Of a stretch of DNA of 64,000 bases, positions 1-10,574 are shown piece after piece. The notes beneath the pieces were generated by a model. The model was not told the DNA's origin. It saw only the letters and a program-made list of their open reading frames with translations, and ran no database searches. The DNA is taken from positions 124,001-188,000 of the forward strand of contig RSEE01000028.1 of NCBI GenBank assembly GCA_003971905.1. Reading direction: 5' to 3'. Origin of the DNA: Moniliella sp. 'wahieum'. Lineage: Eukaryota; Basidiomycota; Moniliellomycetes; Moniliellales; Moniliellaceae. A program made the position numbers and the translations under genes. The first letter of the stretch is position 1. Each line of letters opens with the position of its first letter.

Positions 1-439
1 GCATAGAGCAGCGGGAACAAGCTTGAGTGGGAAGCCGGGAACCTTCATGATGAAGAGGCTGAATACGGACAGCAGCCATGAATGAGTACTTGAATACGTC
101 TTGGCGCGTCCATTGGTAGGCACGCAGACGGCGAAGCGAAAGGGCGACCGACGTGTCGAGTTCGAGGCGGCAGGACGCGGTAAGGGCACGGGAGAGAAGG
201 TAGCGGAGGAAGGGTGGGACGCGGGTCCATGTGGCAATGATGTGCTGCAGGCGTACGATGGCGGCGGGCTCGATGTACTCGTCGCCGGGGCGGGCGTCGG
301 GCGGGGAGGGGGCGATGGGGGGGGTCGGGGCAGCAGCGCCGGCAGCAGTGCGGCGGGCAGATGCGGTAGCTGCTCCTCCAGCACTGCCCGGAGCGCCGCC
401 GTTGGCGACGCCTGCAAAGCGCACGCCACTGGCAGCCAT
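1..439 (-). CDS. Unidentified protein, 5' part, runs off window edge
   Basis: An open frame reads leftward from an ATG at 437-439 to the edge, about 146 codons, so only the N-terminal part is present. The first 50 residues are rich in Ala, Gly, Pro and Ser. They are followed by a less biased stretch containing GDEYIEPAAIVRLQHIIATW and then PFLRYLLSRAL, which looks like folded protein. Near 45-60 a one-base slip gives a better continuation in another frame, with the hydrophobic run SVFSLFIMKVPGFPLKLVPA that resembles a membrane helix. I do not recognise the family. The frame and composition argue for a real gene, but the start codon is a guess. Function is unknown. Confidence 0.45.
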   Translation of the reverse strand, partial: MAASGVRFAGVANGGAPGSAGGAATASARRTAAGAAAPTPPIAPSPPDARPGDEYIEPAAIVRLQHIIATWTRVPPFLRYLLSRALTASCRLELDTSVALSLRRLRAYQWTRQDVFKYSFMAAVRIQPLHHEGSRLPTQACSRCSM

Positions 440-1151
440 GGAGGGGGCGGGATGGGCGCAGGGGGGGCAGCCTAGCAGCGGTGGGGCCAGGCGATGGGAT
501 GCGATGAGCGCCGCGTAGTTAGCCGCTGGCGTGGTGCTGCACACGTCGCCCCAGGAGGCCATTGAATATGCACTGCGTTACTATTGACTAGTGGCGATGC
601 CAGTTACTTAAGCCTGCTGAGCCTGAGCGACTCGAGCATATTCATCCAACGCCTCTCTCGAGTGTGATTACCCGGGCAGCTGACCTAACTAGGAGCTTGC
701 GCCCCACCCCAGGGCCCCAGGTGTGCTCAGGCTGCCCTGTTGCGCTCAGCGCGCTTGGGGGCGCCTGTATCCCCTCCTCTGCCTTCCTATCCGACCAGTG
801 GCTACGCGCCAACGAAGAAACCACCCCATCCGACCCCCCAGCAAGCCAGGGCGGCGTGCCACAGAATGGGCGGGCATCTTTCGAGAGCATCAGAAAATAA
901 CGAACGAGCGGGACCAGAGCGCACAGATGCAGAGTCGCACGTAATGGGGGGGGTGGGGGAGGAGGGGGGGACTCGAATGGCACGTTGACGCGGAGTGACT
1001 AGCACATAGTGATGAGAGAAAGATGTGTTGGAAGGAGGAGCAAAACGGGGTCTGAGATCTGTGATGATCTGAGGGGCCCCGCCCCCGCTGTCGCGACGAC
1101 AGCGCAAGCGTACAAGAGGTATCCCATCACTGCACACATGTGCAGAACAGG
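440..1151. other. Intergenic region, no gene seen
   Basis: This separates the start of the edge gene from the stop of the phosphatidylinositol synthase gene. It should hold the promoter of the former and the 3' UTR of the latter. It is GC-rich with G-runs (about 945-970) and short spurious frames on both strands, none with a recognisable domain. Confidence 0.5.
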
Positions 1152-2228
1152 TTACTGCGCCTTGGCTTCCGCCACCAGCCTGGCCTCATACCTGGCCACA
1201 CGATCGGCCTGGGCTAAGGCCTCAGCCGCCTTAATGATTTGAATCACGTTGATCACTTGCTTTAAGGCGCAAATGGGCAAGGTGAGTACGCAGAGGATCT
1301 GGGGCCAGGTAAGTTGGCTGATGAGGCGGAGCAATGTCTGAACAAGGGGCCTTGGACGCCCTTGCTTGCCGCCACCACCCATTCAGAGGCAAGGGCGAGG
1401 TCAAAGCGGCACAGAGGTGCCAACAGATATGCAGGCTGAATCCCAAGGGGGGTGGTGTAGGACTTCATGAGGTAAAGCGCAACAAAAATAACTCGTTGGC
1501 GGCACAAACCAGGAAGAGGACGTTGCTGTTGTGGTAGTAATACCACAACCACCTGCTCGTTTCTTTCGACACCTTTTTGTGGGAAGCAGAGCCCCCGGAA
1601 ATAGCGGCATACATGAATGTAGTGACTGCTGAAGTCAAGGGCAATCAGCAGCTGAAACAAGATCTTATAGTTGGGCCAAGCGGCTGTGAGGAAGCAAAGC
1701 AAGCACGAAGTGGTGCAGCTGTTCAACAGATATCAGCACCCTGCCCGCGTCGAATGGCGAAACACCACAACGAACTGAAGCGAGGGGGTCCACAGGCGTA
1801 CTTACCGATCGGTAATCATATCAAGAACAGCACCAAATTGGGTTGACTGGTTAAGCGCACGAGCAGCCATACCATCAAACGCATCGAGGAGACACGAACG
1901 CAGTACAGCACAGTGCAGTACTTTGGATGCGTGTCCATGAAAATCAGGCTTCCAAGGGCAAGGACAAACGCGAGCGTACCCAATCAAGTTCGGTACGAAG
2001 AGGAAATGTTCTCATTAACGAGAACAGCGCCATTCGCCCCGTCTGTTGTGACTGGTGTTGGTGATGCGGGTGCCACTGGCGATTCAGGGGTTGACACAGC
2101 CTCAGTGGGGAGCCCATTCTTTCCGGAATTAGGGAGTCAACAGTGGTAGTGGTAGGAGCAGTAGAAGTAGTCGGAGTAACAGCAGCGGAAGCAGCCGCTG
2201 CAGCGGCAGCAGCACGCATAACGGGCAT
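1152..2228 (-). CDS. PIS1: Phosphatidylinositol synthase (CDP-diacylglycerol-inositol 3-phosphatidyltransferase)
   Basis: This makes phosphatidylinositol from CDP-diacylglycerol and myo-inositol in the ER membrane. The CDP-alcohol phosphotransferase signature D-G-x2-A-R-x8-G-x3-D-x3-D is complete (DGMAARALNQSTQFGAVLDM, near 1810-1885). Family-typical stretches follow: WPNYKILFQLLIALDFSSHY, LYLMKSYTTPLG and a Lys/Ala-rich tail ending in AKAQ. A canonical intron (GTAAG donor at 1805, CAG acceptor at 1719, 87 bp) splits the gene after MITDR. The N-terminus carries an Ala-, Thr- and Pro-rich extension of about 70 residues before the first membrane segment (VPNLIGYARV). One-base slips near 1480, 1980 and 2010 break the frame inside conserved sequence and are probably consensus errors. 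The start at 2228 is the ATG that opens the Ala-rich extension, and upstream ATGs remain possible. Identification is firm. Confidence 0.9.
1719..1805 (-). other. Spliceosomal intron in phosphatidylinositol synthase gene
   Basis: The donor GTAAGT follows the codons for DMITDR, and the acceptor TTGAACAG precedes codons leading to the conserved WPNYKILFQLL. Removing these 87 bases joins two conserved blocks in one frame. Confidence 0.8.
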
Positions 2229-2525
2229 GGCAGTGTGGAGGTGGTGGTTGATGGCTGAAGTCGACGAAGAGTAAGATCTAAGAGCACTGATGAAGTTGTG
2301 GCGGCGCCCTCGCGATGCCACATAGGCTGCATCAGTCATCGGCGCATCAGCAGCTGAGGAGCAGCTGAGGCCCAGTGCTAGCTTGGCTTTCAATTCGCCG
2401 ACACCAGCACCCGCTCAGTCTTTGCTCCACTTACGTCGCATGTCGCATGTCACAAGAGGGAAACGCACTACAACAGTATCCAAGCCTTTCAAGTACTGGC
2501 GGAACGCGCCGTGTCGATGGAATCG

Positions 2526-3360
2526 TCACCGCGTTATCAGGTAGACCTCTGTGCTATATGTGTTGACGCGGTTGGCGGGATGGGTCGTGCGCCGACGCTT
2601 AGATGGCTCTTCGTCGACCTCCATCTCGTCGTCAGGCAGTGCCGAGTTGGAAAACACACGGCTAAAATTGCGATAATAGGACGGGCGTACAGTTTCCTCT
2701 CACGCTAGGCGGCCTCAAGTTCTTCTCGTTGATCAGATTGTAGAATGGCGCGGCCACCTGGGGCGGAAGGTTGCTAAGACGCATGTTCAGGAGAACTGCT
2801 TTGTAGGTATCCGGATCTGGGCCAAAAGCAGATTACGGATGGGATGGGGTGATGCATGATGGGGCCTGTCGAGAAGTATAGTTTGCGCAGCCCCCGGCTG
2901 GCAAGTCCGGCAAAGGGGTTGTTGACCGCATCATCACCACCATGATCACTGTCCTCAGTCCGTATTGGGCCCCGTGCGTGGTGACCAGTTCGGTCAGGGC
3001 GTGTCGACATTATCGATGCGTGTGTCGACCAAACGGTGTGTGCAATAGGAGCTGGATGATCGATGAAGAGCGTTTGAGCGCAATGTAGTCTATCTCGTCA
3101 GGGCTGGTGAAGCCAAAGCCAACATTAGTGACGTTGAGGTCTTCAACACTGTGCAGGGGCGTCGCCGGACGCATCCGTTTTGCGCTTGGGCTGGGCAAAC
3201 ATGGCGGACTGGGAGCGGCGGGAAGGGCACGTGGCGGCGGATTTCTTGCCATGCAAGTGGTGCGCATCCCAAGGATGGGCCCGAGGCAAGCAGCAACCCT
3301 AATCCCGGCAGGCGTGGGAATTGCCACTTCGTCAGTACGCAGCGTGAACGTTTTGAACAT
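2526..3360 (-). CDS. Unidentified multi-exon protein with acidic/basic C-terminus
   Basis: Reading leftward, coding-like segments alternate between frames. A first block starts at an ATG at 3360 and contains SVEDLNVTNVGFGFTSPDEI. A second runs near 2880-3000 (DDAVNNPFAGLASRGLRKLY). A third near 2730-2825 reads DPDTYKAVLLNMRLSNLPP and then VAAPFYNLINEKNLRPP. The last contains LPDDEMEVDEEPSKRRRTTH and ends at a TGA at 2526-2528. The last block resembles an acidic patch followed by a basic nuclear-localisation-like cluster. Exon borders cannot be set confidently because short introns and probable one-base errors are mixed. I do not recognise the family. It is divergent from the phosphatase gene at 3861, and the two may share a promoter region. 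Confidence 0.45.
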
Positions 3361-3860
3361 TCACCAAGCTGGACCTGATCGGTGCAACAGCGGGTGCTGT
3401 GTCTGACTGATGCGCATGTCAGCCCAGCGTCCCTCAGACCTTCAGGCACCTGATCGGCCTGCCACAGCAGACGCGCGGGGGACCGGTGAGATCGAGAAGG
3501 GGCGCGTGATGCGGGAGGTTGCAGGGGGGCAGCGTCTCACGTAAGGAGACGCGCATGGGCACGGGGCGTGTGTGGGGGCGGTGCGGGGGCGCGGCGGGCG
3601 TGTGCATGGCGTCTGCCCTGCGTCCCCCGGCGCAACAACAGCAGGCGCCGTAGAAACCAGGTGCGACCCCCACTGCCACGCCCGTCCCTGCGTCCTCGGC
3701 CGCCGCATCGCCACCTGCCGCCGCAGCCTCCCCGCCGCCGCCGCCGCCGACGTGACGGGCGGACGAACCCCCGCCACCGCTCCCGCCACCCTGTCCCTTC
3801 GCCCGTCGCTCGCTCTGTCCCCCGTCGGCGCTACGCTGAACGCCGCACCCACCGCGCGGC
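3361..3860. other. Divergent intergenic region between two genes
   Basis: This 500-base stretch lies between the unidentified minus-strand gene and the phosphatase gene on the plus strand, so it probably serves both promoters. It is very GC-rich from 3560 to 3860 and pyrimidine-rich on the plus strand, with CCGCCG repeats around 3725-3780. The long frames across it on both strands are low-complexity and have no recognisable domain. Confidence 0.4.
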
Positions 3861-5873
3861 ATGGCAGACCTGTCCCACGTCATCACCCAGGTCACCCAGG
3901 GCTCGACCGCCGCCCCCCCTGCGCAGCGGCGCCCGTCTCGGCCGCTCCGTGTCGGCCACTAGCCAGGGGTCAGCCAACAGTACCGCCAGTGGTGCTCAGT
4001 CCGGCGCACCGCCTGCCCAAGCTCGCAAGCGCCGCAAGAAACCCCCGCATCCGATCCCGACCCCGTCGTTGATCCCATTCGCCACGCTGCCGACCAGGCT
4101 CGTGCGCATTTACTTGCCCAGACGCGTGCTAGCGCTATAATCCCTCCTCCCGCCGACCCCCCCGGTCCCCATGACCCCCCTCCAAGTGCAGATGCTGGTG
4201 CTCCAACCGGCCCGCTGGATCAGCACCGGCATCAGCGTCCGCGCCTGCACCACCATCCCAATCACAGTCAACATCCCAATCACCGTCAGACCCTACGTCT
4301 TCCCTTGGTACCACTCCTTCCCCAGCCGGGCCCTCCCCTCCGATGGTAGCAGCCACCCGCACCCGCACCAATCCCCGCCGCTCCCTCGCTGCCTCCCGCT
4401 CCCCCGGTCGCCGCCGGGGCGAGTCAATGCAGCCAATCGCGCCCGGTCTGGTACCACTACTCCGATCAGCGGCTTCTGCATCTACATCACATGCTGCTGC
4501 ACCAGTACATGCGTCTGCTCCTGCCTCCAGCCTGCGCCAAAGAAGCCGGGTGGCCTGTCTGCCCTTCTAGGTCTGTTGACCTGCAGCTCCAACTCGTCAA
4601 CCAAGAAGATGGCTGAGGACCCACCGAGCCGGTCGACTTCCGACTCTAGCAAGGCTGATTCGACTGCCAGCGAGATGTCCGATGGAGTGGGCAAGAATGG
4701 AAAGGCGGCACGTGTGGCTCCGGAACGTGTGGCCAAACGTCGCAGTGTTCATGCCGCGTCCAACGCCAACGGCCGGCAACCCTCCATCATCGCCTTCGCG
4801 CAAATCACGCGGCACTCCACGCGGCACTCCGCGCGTCTCTACCGACGCCACCTCCCTCATCAACCCGGGCGGCATGACCGGCTCAACCCCTGTGGGAGTG
4901 GGGAATGTGGTAAAGAAAGACGAGACGGGCGATGTGCTGTCCTCGGCGGTCGTGCCGCCAGGAGCGGCCTTTGTGTCGACTCGGTTCATGGAACGCCACG
5001 CCGACCCCGCTCCCATCGCCTTTTGGGCACGGGAGGAACCAACTCCAAACGCCAGTCGTACATTGACGATGACGACAATGGCGCGGGCAGTGGCGAGGGC
5101 AGCAAACGGTCCAGTCGGTTTGACCCATCGGGCCTCCATGCCGGCTTGCAAAATTTGGCCGACGAGCGGGAGCGCGTTGAAGCCGAAGGGCAGGAGGGGG
5201 AATCGGATGAGGAGGAGTACCTTGACGAGGAGGAAGTGGATGAAGACTATGCCGAGGAACAACGAATCATCGCTCAGGGGGGCACGGGGCTCCGTCGAGA
5301 CGAGCACGGTGTGCCCGTTCCCATCCTCGCCCCCCTGCTTCCTATCGACAAGCACAAAAAGTGTATTGTACTCGACTTGGACGAGACCTTGGTGCACAGC
5401 AGCTTCAAGTTGATTCCTGATGCGGACTTTGTCGTGCCGTGGAGATTGAAGGAGTGGTGCACAATGTGTATGTGGCGAAGCGCCCGGGTGTGGACGAGTT
5501 TTTGCGCGTGATGGGTACGCTGTATGAAGTGGTTGTCTTTACCGCGTCTCTCAGCAAGTATGCGGACCCTGCTGGATATTCTTGACAAGAAGCACCGCGT
5601 CGTACGCCATCGCTTTGTTCCGGGAATCGTGTACAACCACAAGGGCAACTTTGTCAAGGACCTCTCCCAGCTCGGTCGGCCACTCAACGGGACGATCATC
5701 ATTGACAACTCCCCGCCTCCTACCTCTTCCACCCCTATAATGCAGTTCCCATCTCCTCTTGGTTTAACGACGCTCACGATACGGAGCTGCGTGACCTTTG
5801 CCCTTTCCTCCACGATCTGGCGGACGTGGGCGACGTACGTGCCGTGCTCGATGGGCGGATAGAGACGGCCTAG
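3861..5873 (+). CDS. NLI-interacting-factor/FCP1-type HAD phosphatase, Psr1/Psr2-like
   Basis: This is a protein serine phosphatase of the SCP/Psr group. Yeast Psr1 acts at the plasma membrane in sodium stress and general stress signalling. The C-terminal catalytic domain spans about 5355-5870: [18 protein letters not shown] carries the DxDx(T/V) nucleophile motif, then [29 protein letters not shown], and the IIDNSP motif that closes the active site. It ends IETA then TAG at 5871-5873. The N-terminal two thirds are disordered and Pro/Ser-rich. A segment with [19 protein letters not shown] near 4540 resembles the region before the catalytic domain in fungal orthologs, and an acidic stretch ([14 protein letters not shown]) lies near 5210-5255. 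One-base slips break the frame at about 5434, 5568, 5620 and 5715, all inside conserved sequence. The start at 3861 is a reasonable first ATG but uncertain. Confidence 0.82.
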
Positions 5874-7252
5874 CGACCCTGCTCCTTCCCCCCCCCCTGT
5901 TCTTGCGGCCTTGAGCCCATCCATTCGTTCTTTGTCCCGCTTTTTTTATTCTCCTTGCCTTCATTTTCTTCGGAAGCGCTCGCGGTTTCATCCGATTCCG
6001 ATTTCATTCTCTCTGCTCCTTTTGCCGTTCATTTCTACCCTACCCTGCTTGGTACCTGGTTTGGCTAGCCCAAGGTATGAACCAGCCTTTGTCCTTTGAT
6101 CTCGATATCCTTTTCTTTCCTGGCATGTATGTTCGCATACCCACGCAGTTCACCCAATCCGGATTTTTTTTCCTCTCTTGTTGGGATGAGACAGGTGGAG
6201 GCACCTCATTAACTCATTGTTCCTTCCCTTTCGCCTACATACATCTACTAGAGTGCATCGTAGTAATACAGCTCTCACTCCAACAACTTGGAAAGTGAAT
6301 CGTACTTACGTGTATGGGCGGCTCAACTCGTCCAACGTTTGTGGCCGCCATTCTCGCCCCAATGCGCCAAACTCCCAGCTCACCGGCTGAGTGACGGGGG
6401 GATTGACGAACAGCGTAAAGGAGACGCGCCACGGATGAATCTATGCCGAAAGTTTTGATTATAGTCCAAAGTTGAAGGTCTCCACTCACGGGTACCTGCT
6501 GTCTTTTTGGCTCCATGTTGAGCTTGGCATCCCACCAAAGATCTCGCATTAACTAGCGGGACAGAAGAGTCTCGGTAGGGAGGTGAGGTCGATGAGGAAC
6601 GGGGTATAGAGCGTGATCCAAAGGGACCGCGATGAGCGATGAGCTCATCACTTCCTCACTCCATTTTCCCCACGGAAGCTCCGACCACAGCTCTTCTTCC
6701 CAGCATGGTGAGTGAATCTCCACGGGTCTCCCAATTGGGTTGGCACGAACAAGCAGCACACGCCGGATGAGCGAGCTGCGGTCGCAGATCAAGCGTCCAC
6801 TGCGTTTTGTTCCTCTGCCCGCGATTGTGCGGACAAAACTGCAAACCCGTCGGAAAAGGTTATGAATTGAATCTCACCCTGGTTAGTACCGTTAGTACCC
6901 TGCAGGAATGCCTCGGAGTCGTACTGAGTTACCGATTACCACGACTGGGGGGGGCAGCGTGCCGTGTGCTGCTGGCCCGGATATAGATATCCGATCTCGC
7001 GAATGAAAACCGCTTTGGAATCGCCTCCATCTCGCAAGGCAGGCGGGCAAAAAGTGTGTCAACCTGAAATGTTCATATTCCGACAGCGGAACGGGCGGCG
7101 CCTGGAATTTTTTCATCTCCTGGGCGGAATGCGGCGGCGAGTCATCCGATGCGCTGGCGCCAACATTCGCCCCCCTCTGACTCGGACTTGTGCGCCCACC
7201 GACTCGTCGCTTTTCGCCGTCGACTGTCGACGTCCACTGCCAGCCTCCCACC
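5874..7252. other. Intergenic region upstream of isoleucyl-tRNA synthetase
   Basis: The first 200 bases are pyrimidine-rich, as expected for a 3' UTR of the phosphatase gene. From 6235 to 6845 the minus strand has two frames of 60 to 100 codons (for example with MRDLWWDAKLNM) without a recognisable domain. They could be a small spliced gene but are not supported. The segment 7110-7252 probably holds the synthetase promoter and 5' UTR. Confidence 0.4.
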
Positions 7253-10200
7253 ATGTCCGCCGCCTTCCCGCCCCACGACGGTACGTTTTGGCCGAGCCCC
7301 CGCCGTCGTTCCCGCTGCTGACGCTTCGCCCCCCTCCCATCCCCCATCCCCCAGGCACGCAGCAGTTCTCCTTCCCCCAGGAAGAGGAGAAGGTGCTGGC
7401 GTACTGGAAGGCCATTGACGCTTTCAAGACGTCGCTGGCCCAGTCCGAGGGCCGCAAGCCCTTCAGCTTCTATGACGGCCCGCCCTTTGCACTGGTCTGC
7501 CGCACTATGGCCACTTGCTCGCCGGCACAGTGAAGGACATCATCACCGCCACGCCACCTCGATGGGCTACTATGTCGACCGCCGCTTGGCTGGGACTGCC
7601 ACGGCTTGCCTGTCGAGCACGAGATTGACAAGAAGCTGGAGATCAAGACGAAGCATGATGTGGAGAAGATGGGTCTCGGCGCGTACAACAGCGCCTGCCG
7701 CGAGATTGTGATGCGCTACCAGTCCGAGTGGAAGCAGACGGTGGAGCGCATGGGCCGCTGGATCGACTTTGACAATGGGTACAAGACGATGGACCTGTCG
7801 TTTATGGAGAGTGTCTGGTGGGTCTTTGGCCAGTTGCACAAAAAGGGGCTGGTGTACCGTGGAACGCGCGTCATGCCCTACTCCAACGCCCTCACCACCC
7901 CGCTCTCCAACTTTGAGGCGGGGCTCGACTACCGGGAAGTGCAGGACCCGGCCATCACGATCACCTTCCCGCTCAAGAGCGACCCCAAGACGGCTCTGCT
8001 CGCCTGGACCACCACGCCCTGGACCCTGCCCTCCAACTTGTCCGTTGCGGTGCACCCGATTTTGAATATCTCAAGATCTTTGACGAGCAGCACCAGATGA
8101 CGTTTATCATCCTGGAGAAACTGCTTACCACGCTTTACAAGGACCCGAAGAAGGCCAAGTTTACCAAGCTCGGCACTGTCAAGGGCAAGGATCTGGCCGG
8201 GCTCGAGTTTGAACCCATGTTCAACTACTTTGTCGACAAGTACCCCAAGGCGTTCCGGTCGTGGCGGACGAGTATGTGACCGACTCGGCCGGTACCGGTC
8301 TGGTTCAGCAAGCGCCCGCGTTTGGTGAGGACGATGCCCGTGTTGCGATTACCAACGGCATCATCTCGCATGACCAGCCGGCGCCCAACCCGCTGACGGA
8401 CAATGGCGAGTTTACGGAGGAAGTGCCCGAGTATGCGGGCATGTACGTCAAGGATGCCGACAAGCACATCATGAAGGCGCTCAAGGAGCGTGGCCGCCTC
8501 ATTGTCCAGAGCACCGTCAAGCATCAGTACCCCTACTGCTGGCGCAGCGGCACCCCTCTGATCTACAAGGCCATTCCGTCGTGGTTTGTGCGTGTGGAGC
8601 CTGCGACGGAGGCGTTGCTCAAGAACACGAGGCCACGTACTGGGTCCCCTCGTACGTGGGCGAAAACCGGTTCGGCAACTGGCTCTCCCAGGCTCGGGAC
8701 TGGAACGTGAGCCGCAACCGCTACTGGGGTACGCCGTTGCCTCTGTGGGTGTCGGACAACTTTGAGGAGATTGTGTGCGTGTCGTCGGTGGAGGAGCTGG
8801 AGCGCTTGTCGGGTCAAGGGCATCACCGACATCCACCCCGACAAAATCAACCACATTACCATCCCGAGCCAGAAGGGCAATGGCGTGTTGCGCCGCACGC
8901 CCGAGGTGTTCGACTGCTGGTTCGAGAGCGGCAGCATGCCCTATGCCCAGTCTCACTACCCGTTTGAGAACAAGGAGAAGTTTGAGTCCTCCTTCCCGGC
9001 CGACTTTATCTCGGAGGGCATTGACCAGACCCGCGGTTGGTTCTACACGCTGCTCATCCTCGGCACGCACCTCTTTGGCACGGCGCCGTGGAAGAACGTG
9101 ATTGTGTCGGGACTGATCCAGGCGGAGGATGGCAAGAAGATGAGCAAGAGCAAGCGCAACTTCCCCGACCCGACCATGCTGATCAATAAGTTTGGTGCGG
9201 ATGCCATCCGTCTGTACCTTGTCTCGTCGGTGCCGTGCGGGCGGAGAGCCTGCGCTTCCGCGAAGATGGTGTGCGCGAGGTGGTGACGAGTGCCTTCCTT
9301 CCCTGGCTCAACTCGTTCCGCTTCTTCCTGGGCCAGGTGGCGCTGCTCAAGCAGGAGTCCAAGATTGACTTTAAGTACGATCCCAACGCGGCCAAGAGCA
9401 CGAATGTCCTGGACCGTTGGATCTTGGCTCGCCTCCAGTCGCTGATCAAGATGGTGTCGGATGAACTGGCTGCGTACCGGTTGTACCAGGTGATCCACCG
9501 TCTGCTGCTGACCATTGACGAGCTCACCAACTGGTACATCCGTTTCAACCGGGACCGTCTCAAGGGTGCCAACGGGCCCGAGGACACGGTGGCTGCGCTC
9601 AACACTCTCTTTGAGGCACTGTTCACCCTGACTCGGACCATGTCTTCGTTCACGCCCTTCTTGTGAGAAACCTGTACCAAGGTCTGCGTCCGTTCCTACC
9701 TGCGCACCCCACTGGGGAGCTGGCCAATGCCGACCTGCGCTCGATCCACTTCTTGCCCTTCCCGCAGGTGAAGGAAGAGTACTTGGACCCCGTGCTGCAG
9801 CGTCAGTTTGGCGCGTTCCAAGCGGTGGTGGAGCTGGGTCGTAAGTTGCGCACGCGCAACAAGCTCCCCGTCCGTGTTCCGCTGCAAGAGCTGCGCGTGT
9901 ACCATGCCGAGCAGCAATTCCTCGACGATGTGGAGGCCCTGGCGGGCTACGTCAAGGCGGAGCTGAATGTGGTCGAGCTGCTGCTGACGTCGGACGATGC
10001 GGCGACCGGGGTCGAGTACCGCTTGCTGGCCGACTGGCCTGTACTGGGCAAGAAACTGCGCAAGGACGTTGGCAAGGTCAAGGCGGCCCTGCCCAAGGTG
10101 TCCTCGGCCGAGGCCAAGCAGTACGCTGCCACGGGCACCATCTCGGTCGCTGGCATCGCGCTGTCCGAGGGCGACCTCAAGGTGACCAAGGAGGTCAACA

Positions 10201-10574
10201 CCTCGGCTCTCCAGGGCCAGTGGGACGCCGACTCGGACGGGGCGGCGGTGGTGCTGCTGGACCTGGAGGTGCGTCCGGCGCTGCAGGCGGCTGGCAATGC
10301 GCGCGAGCTGGTCAACCGTGTGCAGCGGTTGCGCAAGAAGGCGGGCTTGCAGCAGACGGACGTCGTCGACGCGTTCTACACCTTTGACGATGCGAGCGAA
10401 GGCGCGAGTCAGTTGGCAAGCGACTTTGCGTCGCAGGCGGAGCTCTTGGGCAAGCTCCTGCGTCGGGCCCCGCGCCCGGGTAAGGAGCGCGCGGCGGAGG
10501 CCAAGGTGTTTGCCGAAGAGAAGACGGACATCAACGAAGTGCCCTTCACGCTCGAGCTGGTGCTGCTGAGCTAG
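7253..10574 (+). CDS. ILS1: Cytosolic isoleucyl-tRNA synthetase
   Basis: This class I synthetase charges tRNA-Ile with isoleucine in the cytosol. Exon 1 (7253-7280) encodes [10 protein letters not shown] canonical intron, GTACGT...CCCCAG (7281-7354), is followed by [20 protein letters not shown]. The HIGH-type signature is HYGH (near 7503, [13 protein letters not shown]) and the KMSKS loop is [14 protein letters not shown] (near 9130-9170). The editing domain lies between them (APAFGEDD region near 8310). The anticodon-binding part includes [13 protein letters not shown] and [17 protein letters not shown] near 9410-9555. The C-terminal extension to TAG 10572-10574 is typical of eukaryotic cytosolic enzymes. 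The reading frame is interrupted at about 7490, 7540, 7590, 8065, 8260, 8625, 8815, 9235 and 9662 by single-base slips inside invariant motifs. The gene is almost certainly intact in the cell. Confidence 0.95.
7281..7354 (+). other. Intron 1 of isoleucyl-tRNA synthetase gene
   Basis: GTACGT donor and CCCCCAG acceptor, 74 bases. Splicing joins CAC GAC G to GC ACG CAG and keeps the frame into the conserved N-terminal [14 protein letters not shown] segment. Confidence 0.8.

Noticed and set aside
101-518. Two plus-strand frames over the edge gene
   Set aside because: They are GC-driven shadows. Composition is Gly/Arg or Ala/Gly only, while the minus-strand reading has mixed, protein-like sequence.
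3568-4140. Arg/Pro-rich plus-strand frame of 190 codons
   Set aside because: CCGCCG-type simple sequence with no conserved segment. The downstream frame leading into the phosphatase is a better explanation.
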